In this document: one piece after another, positions 16,927 to 26,177 of the stretch
Numbering within the stretch: the first letter of the stretch is position 1
Layout of the letters: every line of letters begins with the position of its first letter
Origin: Verrucomicrobia bacterium CG1_02_43_26
Lineage (GTDB): Bacteria; Verrucomicrobiota; Verrucomicrobiia; Opitutales; CG1-02-43-26
Reading direction: 5' to 3'
Assembly (NCBI GenBank): GCA_001872735.1
Contig: MNWT01000016.1
Span: forward strand, 99,737 to 163,736
DNA length: 64,000 nt
Notes under the pieces: generated by a model
What the model was told of the DNA's origin: nothing
The model's database searches: none
Seen by the model: the letters and a program-made list of their open reading frames with translations, nothing else
Program-made: the position numbers and the translations under genes

Positions 16927-17451
16927 ATGGCTGATGAAGATAAAATAGAAGATTTGCCCAACGATAAACAATCCCAGGGGGGAGCCTCGCAGAACCCCTG
17001 GGTGCCTTTGATCGTTCTCATTGTCCTCGTGCCTTTGGTGTCCATCTTAACAACAAAGTTCATCACGATCCCCACAATCCAGAAGCATTTAAAAACAACG
17101 GAGTCTACCCAGTCCGCCGGCCACGAGGGTCAGGAAATTCCGGTAGGTCCTCCTCAGAAATATAAATTTGATAACATCGTAGCAAACATATCCGGTACAC
17201 TCCAGGCTCGTTACGTTAAGGTCAGTTTTACCGTGGAGGGTAGAGCCGCCAATTTCAAGGATGTCATCGAGTCCAATAAGGCTAAATTGATCGATGCCAC
17301 CATCACCCTCCTCTCTTCTTTAACGCTTACTGACCTCGAAGAGCCTGGCATCCAAAATAAAATTCGTAGCAATCTCTTAAGCGTCTTCGAAACAAAATTA
17401 AACCAAGAACTCATTCAGAATCTCTACTTCTCTGAATTCGTTGTTCAATAA
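16927..17451 (+). CDS. fliL: Flagellar basal body-associated protein FliL
   Basis: FliL is a single-pass inner-membrane protein that surrounds and supports the stator. The N-terminal ~25 residues are polar. One membrane helix follows at about 27-47 (VPLIVLIVLVPLVSILTTKF), then a periplasmic domain with the usual ARYVKVSFTVEGR strand and the helix rich in LLSSLTLTDLEEPGIQNKIR. Length 174 is normal. It lies between flgE and fliM, the standard place. Confidence 0.92.
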   Translation: MADEDKIEDLPNDKQSQGGASQNPWVPLIVLIVLVPLVSILTTKFITIPTIQKHLKTTESTQSAGHEGQEIPVGPPQKYKFDNIVANISGTLQARYVKVSFTVEGRAANFKDVIESNKAKLIDATITLLSSLTLTDLEEPGIQNKIRSNLLSVFETKLNQELIQNLYFSEFVVQ

Positions 17452-17484
17452 ACGCTACCCACTAATCTCTACCCCACACACATT

Positions 17485-18507
17485 ATGAGCGCGGAAGATT
17501 CTGGAGATGATTTTTCAGAAATCCTTAATCAATCCGATATTGATCGTCTCATGGAGGATGCCCAAGGCACCCCCAGTGGTATCGTTTACAATCTCGAGGG
17601 TGAAAAATTCGGTTCCGATGAGAAAATTAACATCGAGGCCTACGACTTTCGTAATCCCGTTTTCTTAACCGAAACAGAGCTCCGGCAAATCCGTATTCGG
17701 CACGAAAAATTCGTCCACTACTTATCCGCTCGTCTCTCTATGTTTCTTCGCTTGGATACCCAGCTAAAAATGTCCAAGCTTTACACCACCACTTACCAAA
17801 AGTTTACAGAAGCCATCCCAAACCCCACGTTCATCAGCCTTTTCCAAATCGATAAACTCGAGGGAATCGGCGTTATGGATGTGAACCCGCGTTTGGCCAT
17901 GACGTTCATAAACCGCATGCTCGGTGGCAGGGGCCACTCTATTAAGGATGAACGCTACCTCACCGAAATCGAAATCACCCTCATGGAGGATGTTATTTAT
18001 ATCATCCTTTTCGAATGGTGCCGCCAGTGGACAGAGTATACGGGCATGGAGCCCATTATCGCGGGTCAGGAAAATAGTGGTCGTTTCCTTAACACTGCTT
18101 CCCCGGACGCCATAGTACTCATCCTCGATATCGAAGTCTCCCTGGGCGATTGCTCCGAAACCATGCAGCTGTGCTTCCCTTACTTTATGATCGAGCCGAT
18201 CATAAAAACAATGCACGCCAATAGTCTCAAATTTAACCAGGGTAAACAGGCGGACAAAACTAAGCCCGCGTGGACAAAAAGCTACGACAACATCACCGTA
18301 CCTGTCTCCGCCGAATGGGAGCCTTTCGAAATCCAAGTGCGTGATCTCTTAAACCTCAGGCCGGGTGACATCCTTGAAATGCCGGAAAACGCTTTACGCA
18401 ATACCCGTATCCGTCTCATGAATACCGTCTGTTTCATCGGCGAGGCCGGTATAGACTCGGATCATAATGCCGTTAAAATAACTCGTAAACATATAGGGGA
18501 AAAATAA
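17485..18507 (+). CDS. fliM: Flagellar motor switch protein FliM
   Basis: C-ring protein that receives phosphorylated CheY and drives switching. The N-terminal LNQSDIDRLM (about 14-23) corresponds to the CheY-binding motif of FliM, so this motor is probably chemotaxis-controlled. The middle domain shows DVNPRLAMTFINRMLGGRG and the GGxG turn. The C-terminal SpoA domain (about 270-335) holds LNLRPGDILEMP. Length 340 is normal. fliN follows after three bases. Confidence 0.96.
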   Translation: MSAEDSGDDFSEILNQSDIDRLMEDAQGTPSGIVYNLEGEKFGSDEKINIEAYDFRNPVFLTETELRQIRIRHEKFVHYLSARLSMFLRLDTQLKMSKLYTTTYQKFTEAIPNPTFISLFQIDKLEGIGVMDVNPRLAMTFINRMLGGRGHSIKDERYLTEIEITLMEDVIYIILFEWCRQWTEYTGMEPIIAGQENSGRFLNTASPDAIVLILDIEVSLGDCSETMQLCFPYFMIEPIIKTMHANSLKFNQGKQADKTKPAWTKSYDNITVPVSAEWEPFEIQVRDLLNLRPGDILEMPENALRNTRIRLMNTVCFIGEAGIDSDHNAVKITRKHIGEK

Positions 18508-18510
18508 ATT

Positions 18511-18777
18511 ATGGAAACACCTACAATTGATACCAAAAATCTCGAAATCGTTTTAGATGTAAGGGTAAAAGCAACCGTACAACTCGGCTCTTGCGAACTG
18601 CCTATGCGAGAAATTGTTGAGCTTTGTCCCGGTGCCGTCATTCAGTTACGCCAAAAAACAAAAGACCCAGTAGGCCTCTATGTTAACCAAAAGCTTGTTG
18701 CCTATGGTGAGGTTGTTGTGGTAGAAGATAACTTTGGCATTAAAATAACTGAATTAGTCGGAGACAGTACCAAGTGA
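18511..18777 (+). CDS. fliN: Flagellar motor switch protein FliN
   Basis: Small C-ring protein consisting of a single SpoA domain (VRVKATVQLGSCELPMREIV... then VGLYVNQKLVAYGEVVVVEDNFGIKI). It forms rings with the FliM C-terminal domain. At 88 residues it has almost no N-terminal extension. It lies three bases after fliM, and its stop overlaps the fliO GTG start by four bases (GTGA). Confidence 0.95.
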   Translation: METPTIDTKNLEIVLDVRVKATVQLGSCELPMREIVELCPGAVIQLRQKTKDPVGLYVNQKLVAYGEVVVVEDNFGIKITELVGDSTK

Positions 18778-19301
18778 AATGTATATCGTTACTCGCAATC
18801 ATAATCCTCACCCCGCTCCATCTCGCCGTTGGAGAATCAGTCGCTTCTAAGGACAATACTCTTCCCCAAGAGGTCATTGAACAAACTATAGTTGAGCAGG
18901 CACAAGGTGCCAAACCCGAAATAGTGGTTGATACTGCCGTTGTAACACCGCCGTCTTATTTCCCTTCACCGCAAAGCCCTCCTTCGTCCGCCGAAATGGT
19001 GAATACTTCCGGCCTCATCGGCCAGATTTTCCTCTACCTAGGGCTAATCGCTTTCATCGGCTTATTAGTTATCTATATCTCCCGAAAGAGCAGCTTTCCT
19101 TTTAGAAATAAAAAACAGGGTAGCAAGCTCATTATCTCGGAAACACGTGTTCTCGGCAATAAACAGTTTCTCGTTGTCGTCGAATATGGTCAAAAAAAAT
19201 TCCTCCTCGGCGTCGGCCCTGGCATGATCAAAAATTTATCTATCCTAAGTTCCGAATTTGATGAGGATCTTTCCCAAAAAGAATCTTCAAGTTCGTCATA
19301 A
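18774..19301 (+). CDS. fliO: Flagellar export gate assembly protein FliO
   Basis: FliO helps assemble the FliP pore. The protein begins with a hydrophobic segment (CISLLAIIILTPLHLAVG) that could be a signal sequence, then a Pro-rich linker. One membrane helix lies at about 81-103 (LIGQIFLYLGLIAFIGLLVIYI). A cytoplasmic beta domain (LIISETRVLGNKQFLVVVEYGQKKFLLGV) matches the FliO pattern. It starts at GTG overlapping fliN, and fliP follows after 12 bases. Low sequence conservation makes position part of the evidence. Confidence 0.9.
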   Translation: MKCISLLAIIILTPLHLAVGESVASKDNTLPQEVIEQTIVEQAQGAKPEIVVDTAVVTPPSYFPSPQSPPSSAEMVNTSGLIGQIFLYLGLIAFIGLLVIYISRKSSFPFRNKKQGSKLIISETRVLGNKQFLVVVEYGQKKFLLGVGPGMIKNLSILSSEFDEDLSQKESSSSS

Positions 19302-19313
19302 AGTCGTACCTCT

Positions 19314-20081
19314 TTGAAACCTTTTAAATATACCCCTCTCCTCCTTACTTTAGGCTTCTTCTTCTTTTCGGCAGCGCTTACGCCTGCGTTCGCTCAAGCT
19401 GCCCCCGCTCAGCCCACATTCCGATTAGATATTAGCGGTCTCGATAGCCCGGGTGACCTCAGTGTCGCCATCCAATTGCTTTTCTTCATGACGTTGCTCA
19501 CCCTGGCACCGTCTATCATTATGTTGATGACAAGCTTCACGCGTATCGTCATCGTCCTGGGTTTCGTCCGTAACGCTCTCGGTGTCCAATCTGCCCCCGC
19601 AAACCAAATCATTATCGGGCTAGCGCTCTTTCTCACATTCTTCCTCATGGCTCCCATCTGGGAACGCGTCTACAGCGAGGCCGTTCAGCCTTATATGGAT
19701 AAAAAGATAACGTCCACACAGGCTTTCGATAATGGCTCCGCCCACCTCAAGGGTTTCATGTTAAAGCAAACGCGAGAATCCGATATCGAATTCTTTCTCG
19801 GCCTGGCCAGTATGGGCTCAACCTTACCGTCAGACCTCCCCATGCGCGTTGTTATACCGGCTTTCATCATGAGTGAGCTTCGTACCGCTTTTCAAATGGG
19901 TTTTATGATATTTGTTCCTTTCCTTATCATAGACTTCCTCGTCGCGTCAACGCTCATGGCCATGGGTATGATGATGATGCCCCCCGCTATTATATCTTTG
20001 CCTTTTAAAATACTCCTATTCGTTCTCGTAGATGGTTGGTACCTTGTGGTACGTTCCCTCGTCGAAAGCTTCCGATTATGA
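19314..20081 (+). CDS. fliP: Flagellar export gate protein FliP
   Basis: Core pore protein of the flagellar type III export gate. It has an N-terminal cleavable-looking signal (TPLLLTLGFFFFSAALTPAFA) and the conserved membrane blocks, including MLMTSFTRIVIVLGFVRNALG and the C-terminal FQMGFMIFVPFLIIDFLVAS. Length 255 is normal. The start is a TTG; no nearer ATG preserves the signal peptide. The stop overlaps the fliQ ATG by four bases (ATGA). Confidence 0.96.
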   Translation: MKPFKYTPLLLTLGFFFFSAALTPAFAQAAPAQPTFRLDISGLDSPGDLSVAIQLLFFMTLLTLAPSIIMLMTSFTRIVIVLGFVRNALGVQSAPANQIIIGLALFLTFFLMAPIWERVYSEAVQPYMDKKITSTQAFDNGSAHLKGFMLKQTRESDIEFFLGLASMGSTLPSDLPMRVVIPAFIMSELRTAFQMGFMIFVPFLIIDFLVASTLMAMGMMMMPPAIISLPFKILLFVLVDGWYLVVRSLVESFRL

Positions 20082-20347
20082 CCATTGAATCCTCAGTTGA
20101 TATCTTGAGGACGCTTATCCTCACTTCCATAACCCTCATCGCCCCTCTCATGGCAACCGCCATCAGCGTAGGCGTGCTCATCAGCTTGCTACAATCCATT
20201 ACAAGTATCCAGGAACAAACCCTAACATTTGTCCCTAAGCTACTAGCCGTCTGCTTCGTCCTCATCGCCTCCGCTCACTGGATGATCCGCACGCTCATGG
20301 AGTTTACCATCACTTTTATACAAAAACTCCCTGAAATGGCACGATGA
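20078..20347 (+). CDS. fliQ: Flagellar export gate protein FliQ
   Basis: Small two-helix export gate subunit, 89 residues when started at the ATG overlapping the fliP stop. The frame is open further upstream, but that part lies inside fliP and does not resemble FliQ. The two membrane segments are LILTSITLIAPLMATAISVGVLI and LLAVCFVLIASAHWMI, with the family loop LQSITSIQEQTLTFVPK between them. It overlaps fliR by four bases. Confidence 0.95.
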   Translation: MTIESSVDILRTLILTSITLIAPLMATAISVGVLISLLQSITSIQEQTLTFVPKLLAVCFVLIASAHWMIRTLMEFTITFIQKLPEMAR

Positions 20348-21105
20348 CTTTTCCCTTAACGGATATCATTATTGGTTTCTTCGTCCTCGGGCGTACCGCG
20401 GGCTTCCTGATGATGATTCCCTATTTTTCCGGAAAAATCATCCCGCTACCGGTTCGTTTCGCCCTAGCAATCACATTTGCAATCCTCATCTATCCCAAGA
20501 TTAACGAAACCACCCCGATCCCTTCCCACGTCCTAGGGCTCTTCTTAATCTTCGCAAAGGAATTTCTCTTCGGCACACTCATGGGTTTTGGTGCCCGCAT
20601 AGCCTTCTGGGTAGCAGAATTCGCCGGCTCCGTCATCTCCACGGAAATCGGCCTCTCCATGAGCTCGAACTTCGATCCCATCGCGCAAACCCGTTCAACT
20701 GTCATCAGCACCGCTCTGTTCTACATGACAGCGATCCTTTTCTTCATAACAGGTGTCCATTACCAAACGCTTCATAACTTTGTCATGAGCTATTACCACT
20801 TCCCTGTCCTCGGCGGTTTCCCCGCCTTCCGCGGGGTCGAAGGTCTCGTAAAGGCCACCAGTCTCATTTTCCTCGTTGGCGCCCAAGCGGCAGCCCCCGC
20901 CATCGCCCTCAACTTCGTCATCAACGTCACCTTCGCCATCATGGGCAAAGCCGTCCCCAAAATGAACGTCTTTATGGTGAGCTTTTCCGTAAGAATCCTA
21001 GCCGGCCTAACCCTCCTCTTCCTCACCGTTGGCCTAATAACCCAATACCTCTACAAAATCATCGATTTTACCCCACGGATAATTATCGATGTCATTACGT
21101 TTTAG
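20344..21105 (+). CDS. fliR: Flagellar export gate protein FliR
   Basis: Multi-pass inner-membrane protein that completes the FliPQR export pore. At least six hydrophobic segments are visible. The family motif around FARIAFWVAEFAGSVISTEIG-like residues (about 80-105) includes the conserved EFAGS and the MSSNFDP loop. Length 253 is normal. It is the last gene of the flagellar run; flhB and flhA, which often follow, are absent. The next gene is convergent, 77 bases away, with no strong hairpin between. Confidence 0.95.
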   Translation: MTFPLTDIIIGFFVLGRTAGFLMMIPYFSGKIIPLPVRFALAITFAILIYPKINETTPIPSHVLGLFLIFAKEFLFGTLMGFGARIAFWVAEFAGSVISTEIGLSMSSNFDPIAQTRSTVISTALFYMTAILFFITGVHYQTLHNFVMSYYHFPVLGGFPAFRGVEGLVKATSLIFLVGAQAAAPAIALNFVINVTFAIMGKAVPKMNVFMVSFSVRILAGLTLLFLTVGLITQYLYKIIDFTPRIIIDVITF

Positions 21106-21182
21106 ATGTAAAGAAACAGGATCAGACTTAGAATTCAGGTTGGCATTTTTATTTAACGGTGCCTCCCGATCAGCCATTAAAA

Positions 21183-23294
21183 TCACTCAAGTTCATCTTT
21201 TTCAAGCAACTTCCTACCACGCTCACTTTTGCTGAAAAAATCCAAAATTTTACCCTCGGTTGCTTCCATCAAAACATCAATAATGAGCTTATTTTCCAAA
21301 GTCTTTTTACTCATCAATCCATCCTTCACCGGAAACAGATGTACACGATCAATAGTTTCATTCATCAACAAAATAAACTCATCATCATCCTTAAAATTCT
21401 CAAGCACTATATTTAGTATGATCGGCAAATCCTTAACGCGCGGAACGCCATGGCTATCATCACAGGCTTCCATTACCGCCTTTTTTAGGTAATCTTTTTT
21501 GATCTCAAACGTTACATCGGCTAACGCTTTAATCATTTCTTTCGGTAAAATTTTTTGCAAACTGTCATACAAATCTCGATTACTATACTTCAGGTAATGT
21601 ATCAACGGTAATTGGTAGGTCTTATGCGTCACGCATGAAAGCAGCTCTTTCAACATTGCCTCAGGTACTAATTTAATGATCTCCCCAATTTCTTTTTCAT
21701 CACTTGCTAAGGTTAAAATTTTAAATAATGAATTCGCCAAAACCAGTCTATCCCTCTTGTACGCATCAGGATACTCATCTTTCGTTTTCGTGAACCCAAG
21801 TTTGCTAATATCTTCTAGGAAATATTTTGAGATTTCTTTTTCCATGTAGTCATAATGCTTGTCATCACTTCTTTTCATGGCATCTTCCAACTTATCAAAG
21901 TAATCTGAGCTCTTCTCCCAATAAACGCCTTCTTTCTCTAGTTGCTTAATCGCAGTCAGGGTCTCTAAACCAAGAGCTTGGTTAAAATAAATGCAATTAC
22001 CCACTACTTGTCGTTTGTCTTTCAGTTGGCGCTCAAAAAGCAATGACATATCGGGCTCAACATCTTTCATGTTCTTAATCGTATTGTTAACTTGTTCTTT
22101 AAAGCGTATGCCACCCTTCATTTCTGTCACCGTAAATAGGTTTATTCCGGAATAGTTCTTGCCAACAAGCTCAGGCTTATCCGTCACATATCCTTTATCT
22201 TTTTTCTTTATATCTCCCAAATTTACGGCTAAGCGATTTCGCCCATTAAGATCCACCACCATGCGTACCCGCCGTCCTTCCAATTTGGATTTTTCTCCCT
22301 TGACTGCAATGTAAGACTGCAGGTGCCCGGATCCTTCCTTGTCAAACATCCTAACCTTTATCGGCTTGCCATCCTTATCTTGGGTAAAGGTTACCCAATC
22401 ATGTCGAGCTTCCATAACCTTTATAAGATCTTTAACAATTTCACTGTCCTTATTGCGCTCGGCAAATAATGTTAAATACCCAATCAGTTCTTCCCTAACC
22501 AAACGCCCAAAGTATCCCTCAGATGCCTCACATATTAAGCCCAACAAATGTATCTTGAACATTCCGTATGCCACCTCAAACTTATCCTTGGGCATATTGT
22601 CTCTTATATCCGCAAGAGTTATTTCAGGAATGCTACACACAAGTTCGCCTATAAAACTTCCTGCACGGCATCCATGATACGTATCTAATATATTTGGTTC
22701 GCCATCGCGTAATACTTGTAGCACGAATGCTTTATTGCCGGACTCCGCCATACACGTAAACCAACTAGCAGCATAGCCCTCTTCTGTTTTTGCCGTGAAG
22801 TCAGATAAAGCTCCTTCTTTAAGAAGCTCCTTAAAAATGTCATAGTGCCCCAGCTTGCTGGCCATCAAAAATGGAGTGTAATCATTTTTATTCCTAAAAT
22901 CGTCAACAAATATCCATTTCTTATTGTATGCTGCTATTATCTGTTTAACGCACCCCAAATCCCCTCCCTTAACTGCTGCCATTAACAAACTGTCTCCTGT
23001 TTCTTCTCCCACAAACTTAAGATCAAAGCCTTCTTGCCCCATATAGTATTTCAGTCGTTCCAAATCCCCTTCCTTTGCCGCAAAAAAAGCGCCCGCTGTA
23101 TTCACAGAAACATTACTGTTAAATTCATAATTCCAACTTATCTTCTTTTTAAGTTCATCCACTTCGTTATCATGAGACTTATCCGTTGATAATGATTTTT
23201 CGTTACTTTTAACAGAGCGCCTGGTAACATCGCGATTACCGGAAGAATAATTTGTATTCATAGCAGAATATAGCATAATTTTTCCATACTTCAA
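21183..23294 (-). CDS. Ankyrin-repeat protein with a C-terminal KRQxVGNC domain
   Basis: A 703-residue protein with no signal peptide. Residues about 65-200 are ankyrin repeats (AGAFFAAKEGDLERLKYYM, DSLLMAAVKGGDLGCVKQII, TPFLMASKLGHYDIFKELLKEGA). Residues about 312-450 form a second domain with strands around GRRVRMVVDLNGRN and the motif KDKRQVVGNC (425-434). The same domain occurs in the 750-residue protein at 39114-41366. The Q-x3-N-C arrangement recalls the Gln/Cys pair of papain-like cysteine enzymes, but this is only a resemblance. An alternative start is the ATG at 23261. AT-rich and isolated, it is a candidate host-directed effector. Confidence 0.82.
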   Translation of the reverse strand: MKYGKIMLYSAMNTNYSSGNRDVTRRSVKSNEKSLSTDKSHDNEVDELKKKISWNYEFNSNVSVNTAGAFFAAKEGDLERLKYYMGQEGFDLKFVGEETGDSLLMAAVKGGDLGCVKQIIAAYNKKWIFVDDFRNKNDYTPFLMASKLGHYDIFKELLKEGALSDFTAKTEEGYAASWFTCMAESGNKAFVLQVLRDGEPNILDTYHGCRAGSFIGELVCSIPEITLADIRDNMPKDKFEVAYGMFKIHLLGLICEASEGYFGRLVREELIGYLTLFAERNKDSEIVKDLIKVMEARHDWVTFTQDKDGKPIKVRMFDKEGSGHLQSYIAVKGEKSKLEGRRVRMVVDLNGRNRLAVNLGDIKKKDKGYVTDKPELVGKNYSGINLFTVTEMKGGIRFKEQVNNTIKNMKDVEPDMSLLFERQLKDKRQVVGNCIYFNQALGLETLTAIKQLEKEGVYWEKSSDYFDKLEDAMKRSDDKHYDYMEKEISKYFLEDISKLGFTKTKDEYPDAYKRDRLVLANSLFKILTLASDEKEIGEIIKLVPEAMLKELLSCVTHKTYQLPLIHYLKYSNRDLYDSLQKILPKEMIKALADVTFEIKKDYLKKAVMEACDDSHGVPRVKDLPIILNIVLENFKDDDEFILLMNETIDRVHLFPVKDGLMSKKTLENKLIIDVLMEATEGKILDFFSKSERGRKLLEKDELE

Positions 23295-23540
23295 GATATG
23301 GAGACCATTTTCAACAAATCCTCACGAAATACTGCTCATAATTTCACTACCCCATCCAATGTTTGTTTCAGGTGAAACAAACCGCCTCCATTATACCGAA
23401 CAAATAGCTAAAAAATGAACAGAAAATAACCAAATAATTATCAATTAAAGATCAATTGGATATCATAAATACTCAATAAATAATCCAATAAACGCTACAA
23501 ATAACAGGTTTTTGGCTCATCTCACATCGTTAGAATACCC
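23295..23540. other. Gap between the ankyrin gene and the hom promoter
   Basis: An AT-rich, non-coding stretch between divergent genes. Its one clear element is the parS-like palindrome at 23364-23379, listed separately. The ankyrin promoter is uncertain: TTGAAG and TATATT with a 16-base spacer occur on the minus strand, but inside the first codons of the longest reading. They would fit only if the start is at 23261. Confidence 0.5.
23364..23379. other. parS-like ParB-binding site
   Basis: TGTTTCAGGTGAAACA differs from the conserved chromosomal parS consensus TGTTTCACGTGAAACA at one central base. Both 7-base arms are perfect, and the inverted repeat extends to 9-base arms (23362-23370 and 23373-23381). 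It is intergenic, as a nucleation site for ParB could be. parS sites usually cluster near the replication origin, but no parA, parB, dnaA or other origin gene is in the window. An operator for an unrelated regulator is the alternative. Confidence 0.6.
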
Positions 23541-23569
23541 TTGAACTATTCCACAAAATAAAAGATAAT
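23541..23569 (+). promoter_or_regulatory. sigma70-type promoter of the threonine operon
   Basis: TTGAAC at 23541-23546, a 17-base spacer and GATAAT at 23564-23569. The transcript would start near 23576, only about ten bases before the hom ATG at 23586. There is no room for a leader peptide or attenuator, so threonine control by attenuation is unlikely. Confidence 0.75.
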
Positions 23570-23585
23570 TTTGTTATATTTCCCC

Positions 23586-24899
23586 ATGGATCCTAAAAAA
23601 ATTAAAATCGGCCTACTAGGCTTTGGGACCGTTGGCCAAGGGGTCTGGAAGGTTCTTGAAGCCAAAAAAGCCAAGTTTTTAGAGCACTTTGGCCTCGAAA
23701 TTGAGATCCAGCGTATATTTGTCCGCAACCCTCATAAAAAAAGAGAGATCGCTCCTCCAGCGCATTCCCTAACTATGAATGCCGATGACATCCTAAACGA
23801 TCCCAATATAGACATAGTATGCGAGCTCATGGGTGGCGTAGAACTAGCTAAAGAGCTGACTCTAAAAGCATTAGTAAATAAAAAACCCATCATAACAGCC
23901 AACAAAGCCGTCATCTGTGAGCATGGAAAAGAGATCTTTCGTATCGCCAACGAACACGAAACCCCCATATTTTTCGAAGCTAGCGTCGCCGGAGGAATCC
24001 CTATAATAAAGGTTCTCAGGGAGGGATTGGCAGCAAACTCTTTTCCATCCATCTATGGAATCCTAAATGGCACGTCAAACTATATCCTAACCCGAATGGA
24101 GCGTGAGTCACTTTCGTTCGAGGAGACAATCGCCGATGCTCGCCTACTCGGCTACGTGGAGGCAGATGAAGCCTTAGATCTAGACGGCATTGATGCCGCC
24201 CACAAGACTGCTATCCTAGCCTACCTGGCTCATGGCAAGTGGATCTCGCCATCAGAAATGATCATAGATGGCATACGTAATATATCCCAGTTAGACATTA
24301 GGTTTGCCAGGGAATGCGGGTATAAAATAAAGCTATTAGCCAAGATTGAGGCCAATTTAAAAAAGAACCTAATATCGGCTTCTGTTTGCCCCACTTTTGT
24401 GCCGATTAACGAAAGCATAGCCTCTGTAGACGAGGTCTATAACGGCATAACGCTCATTGGCGACGTGGTCGGCAAGGTAATGCTAACCGGTCGTGGTGCC
24501 GGCATGAATCCCACTGCCAGCGCAGTCGTCAGCGACATCATAGATTGCGCCCGCCTACACTGCGCCCACAAAAACCCCTACGATGCCAGCCTAGGCAAGG
24601 AGAACAGTGATATAGCGCTCTGCCCCCCAGAGAACATCTTTGAAAAGTTTTACCTACGCCTATCCGTTGCTGACAAAACCGGAACCCTCGCAGAAATCTG
24701 CAAATCACTGTCCAATAACGACATAAGCGTAGCCACCATGAAGCAACTCACCGGCCCGGAAGAGGGCACAGCCACCCTACTCCTCACGCTCCATCAGGCC
24801 AGCGAGCAAAGCATGCAAACCGCCCTTCACCACCTAAAAGAGTTACCGATAGTACTGGACAATCCCTTTCTAGCTCGCATTATGAGTACTCATCATTAG
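23586..24899 (+). CDS. hom: Homoserine dehydrogenase
   Basis: Reduces aspartate semialdehyde to homoserine for threonine and methionine synthesis. The Rossmann motif GLLGFGTVGQGVW is at the N-terminus, the catalytic segment includes GILNGTSNYILTRM and the substrate region has EADEALDLDGIDAAHK. The C-terminal ~80 residues look like an ACT domain (LRLSVADKTGTLAEICKSL), the usual site of threonine feedback. I use the ATG at 23586; the frame is open to a TTG at 23571, but that lies before the expected transcript start. lysC follows after 21 bases. Confidence 0.96.
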   Translation: MDPKKIKIGLLGFGTVGQGVWKVLEAKKAKFLEHFGLEIEIQRIFVRNPHKKREIAPPAHSLTMNADDILNDPNIDIVCELMGGVELAKELTLKALVNKKPIITANKAVICEHGKEIFRIANEHETPIFFEASVAGGIPIIKVLREGLAANSFPSIYGILNGTSNYILTRMERESLSFEETIADARLLGYVEADEALDLDGIDAAHKTAILAYLAHGKWISPSEMIIDGIRNISQLDIRFARECGYKIKLLAKIEANLKKNLISASVCPTFVPINESIASVDEVYNGITLIGDVVGKVMLTGRGAGMNPTASAVVSDIIDCARLHCAHKNPYDASLGKENSDIALCPPENIFEKFYLRLSVADKTGTLAEICKSLSNNDISVATMKQLTGPEEGTATLLLTLHQASEQSMQTALHHLKELPIVLDNPFLARIMSTHH

Positions 24900-24920
24900 A
24901 GTAAAGGTGTAGCGCGTGTC

Positions 24921-26171
24921 ATGGCATTAATCATACAGAAATATGGGGGAACATCCGTAAAGGATATCGATCGCATTAAAGCAGTAGCAGAGCGGATTAA
25001 GGCTACTTATGATGCCGGAAATCAGGTCGTTGTCGTAGTCTCAGCTCGCGCCGGCGTGACAAACGAGCTCATTCAACGCGCCCGCCAAATCAATCCCCAA
25101 GCCAACAAGCGGGAAATGGACATGCTCCTGGCCGTTGGCGAACAGGAAACCATCGCTTTAATGGCTATTGCCTTGCATACGATTGACGTCCCTGCCGTCT
25201 CCCGGACAGGCGCTCAGGCTGGTATTATAACAGACCACGACCACACGTGCGCCCGCATCGTCAATATAGACGGCGGTGACCTGCTGGAACAGCTTTCGCA
25301 AAACAAAGTGGTCATCGTAGCCGGCTTCCAGGGCATGAGCCGCGAGGGCAACATAACCACACTGGGGCGTGGCGGCTCAGACTTGACTGCCATTGCCATA
25401 GGAGCGGTCGTAAAGGCCGATATTGTTCAGATTTTCACAGATGTAGATGGTGTTTATACCGCAGACCCCCGAATCGTCCCCGAAGCCACAAAAATAGAAT
25501 GCATTTCCTATGAAGAGATGCTCGAGCTCGCTTCACAAGGGGCTAAGGTAATGCAGGCCCGCTCCGTTGAGTTTGCACAAAAGTATGACGTACCCTTTGA
25601 AGTCAGATCCAGCTACAATAATGAACCCGGAACAATCGTTAAGAAGGAGGCCCCCGTTATGGAAGAAGTACTCGTAAGAGGAACCGTGCTCGATGTCAAT
25701 CAGGCAAAGATCACGGTAGACAAGTTACCCGACAAGCCTGGAACCGCTTCCATGATATTCGTCGCGCTGGGAAAAGCCAAAATCATGGTGGACATGATCA
25801 TCCAAAACGTAGGCGAAGCTGGTGAAGCCAGCTTGACCTTCACTGTCAATCGTGATGAAGCACACACCGCTAAAAAGGTGGTTGCAGAGGCCTTAAGCAC
25901 ACTCGGCTGGGAAGGCACCGCACGGGATGGCGAAATTGCGATTATTTCCGTCATCGGCATCGGAATGCGCTCCCATGCTGGAGTTGCGGCAACTATGTTT
26001 GAGGCCCTGGCCAAAGGCGGCGTTAACATCAAAACGATCACCACGTCCGAAATTAAGATTTCCTGCGCAATCGACCCAATAGATGCCCAAAAGGCCTTAA
26101 AAGTGGTTCATAAAGCCTTTAGGCTAGACGAACCTGAAAGCATCCGCATGCAAAAAATTTGTGAAAAATAA
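24921..26171 (+). CDS. lysC: Aspartate kinase
   Basis: Phosphorylates aspartate, the first step to lysine, threonine and methionine. The N-terminal KYGGTSV (8-14), the kinase motif TTLGRGGSDLTA, and two C-terminal ACT domains (the PDKPGTASMIFVALGKAKIMVDMI region, then ISVIGIGMRSHAGVAATMFEAL) are all visible. Length 416 is typical of the monofunctional class with ACT-mediated feedback. It is transcribed between hom and thrC. Confidence 0.96.
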   Translation: MALIIQKYGGTSVKDIDRIKAVAERIKATYDAGNQVVVVVSARAGVTNELIQRARQINPQANKREMDMLLAVGEQETIALMAIALHTIDVPAVSRTGAQAGIITDHDHTCARIVNIDGGDLLEQLSQNKVVIVAGFQGMSREGNITTLGRGGSDLTAIAIGAVVKADIVQIFTDVDGVYTADPRIVPEATKIECISYEEMLELASQGAKVMQARSVEFAQKYDVPFEVRSSYNNEPGTIVKKEAPVMEEVLVRGTVLDVNQAKITVDKLPDKPGTASMIFVALGKAKIMVDMIIQNVGEAGEASLTFTVNRDEAHTAKKVVAEALSTLGWEGTARDGEIAIISVIGIGMRSHAGVAATMFEALAKGGVNIKTITTSEIKISCAIDPIDAQKALKVVHKAFRLDEPESIRMQKICEK

Positions 26172-26177
26172 TCATTC

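Noticed and set aside
20036..20077. Longer FliQ starting inside fliP
   Set aside because: The extra 14 residues are unlike FliQ, and the ATGA overlap at 20078 is the standard coupling arrangement.
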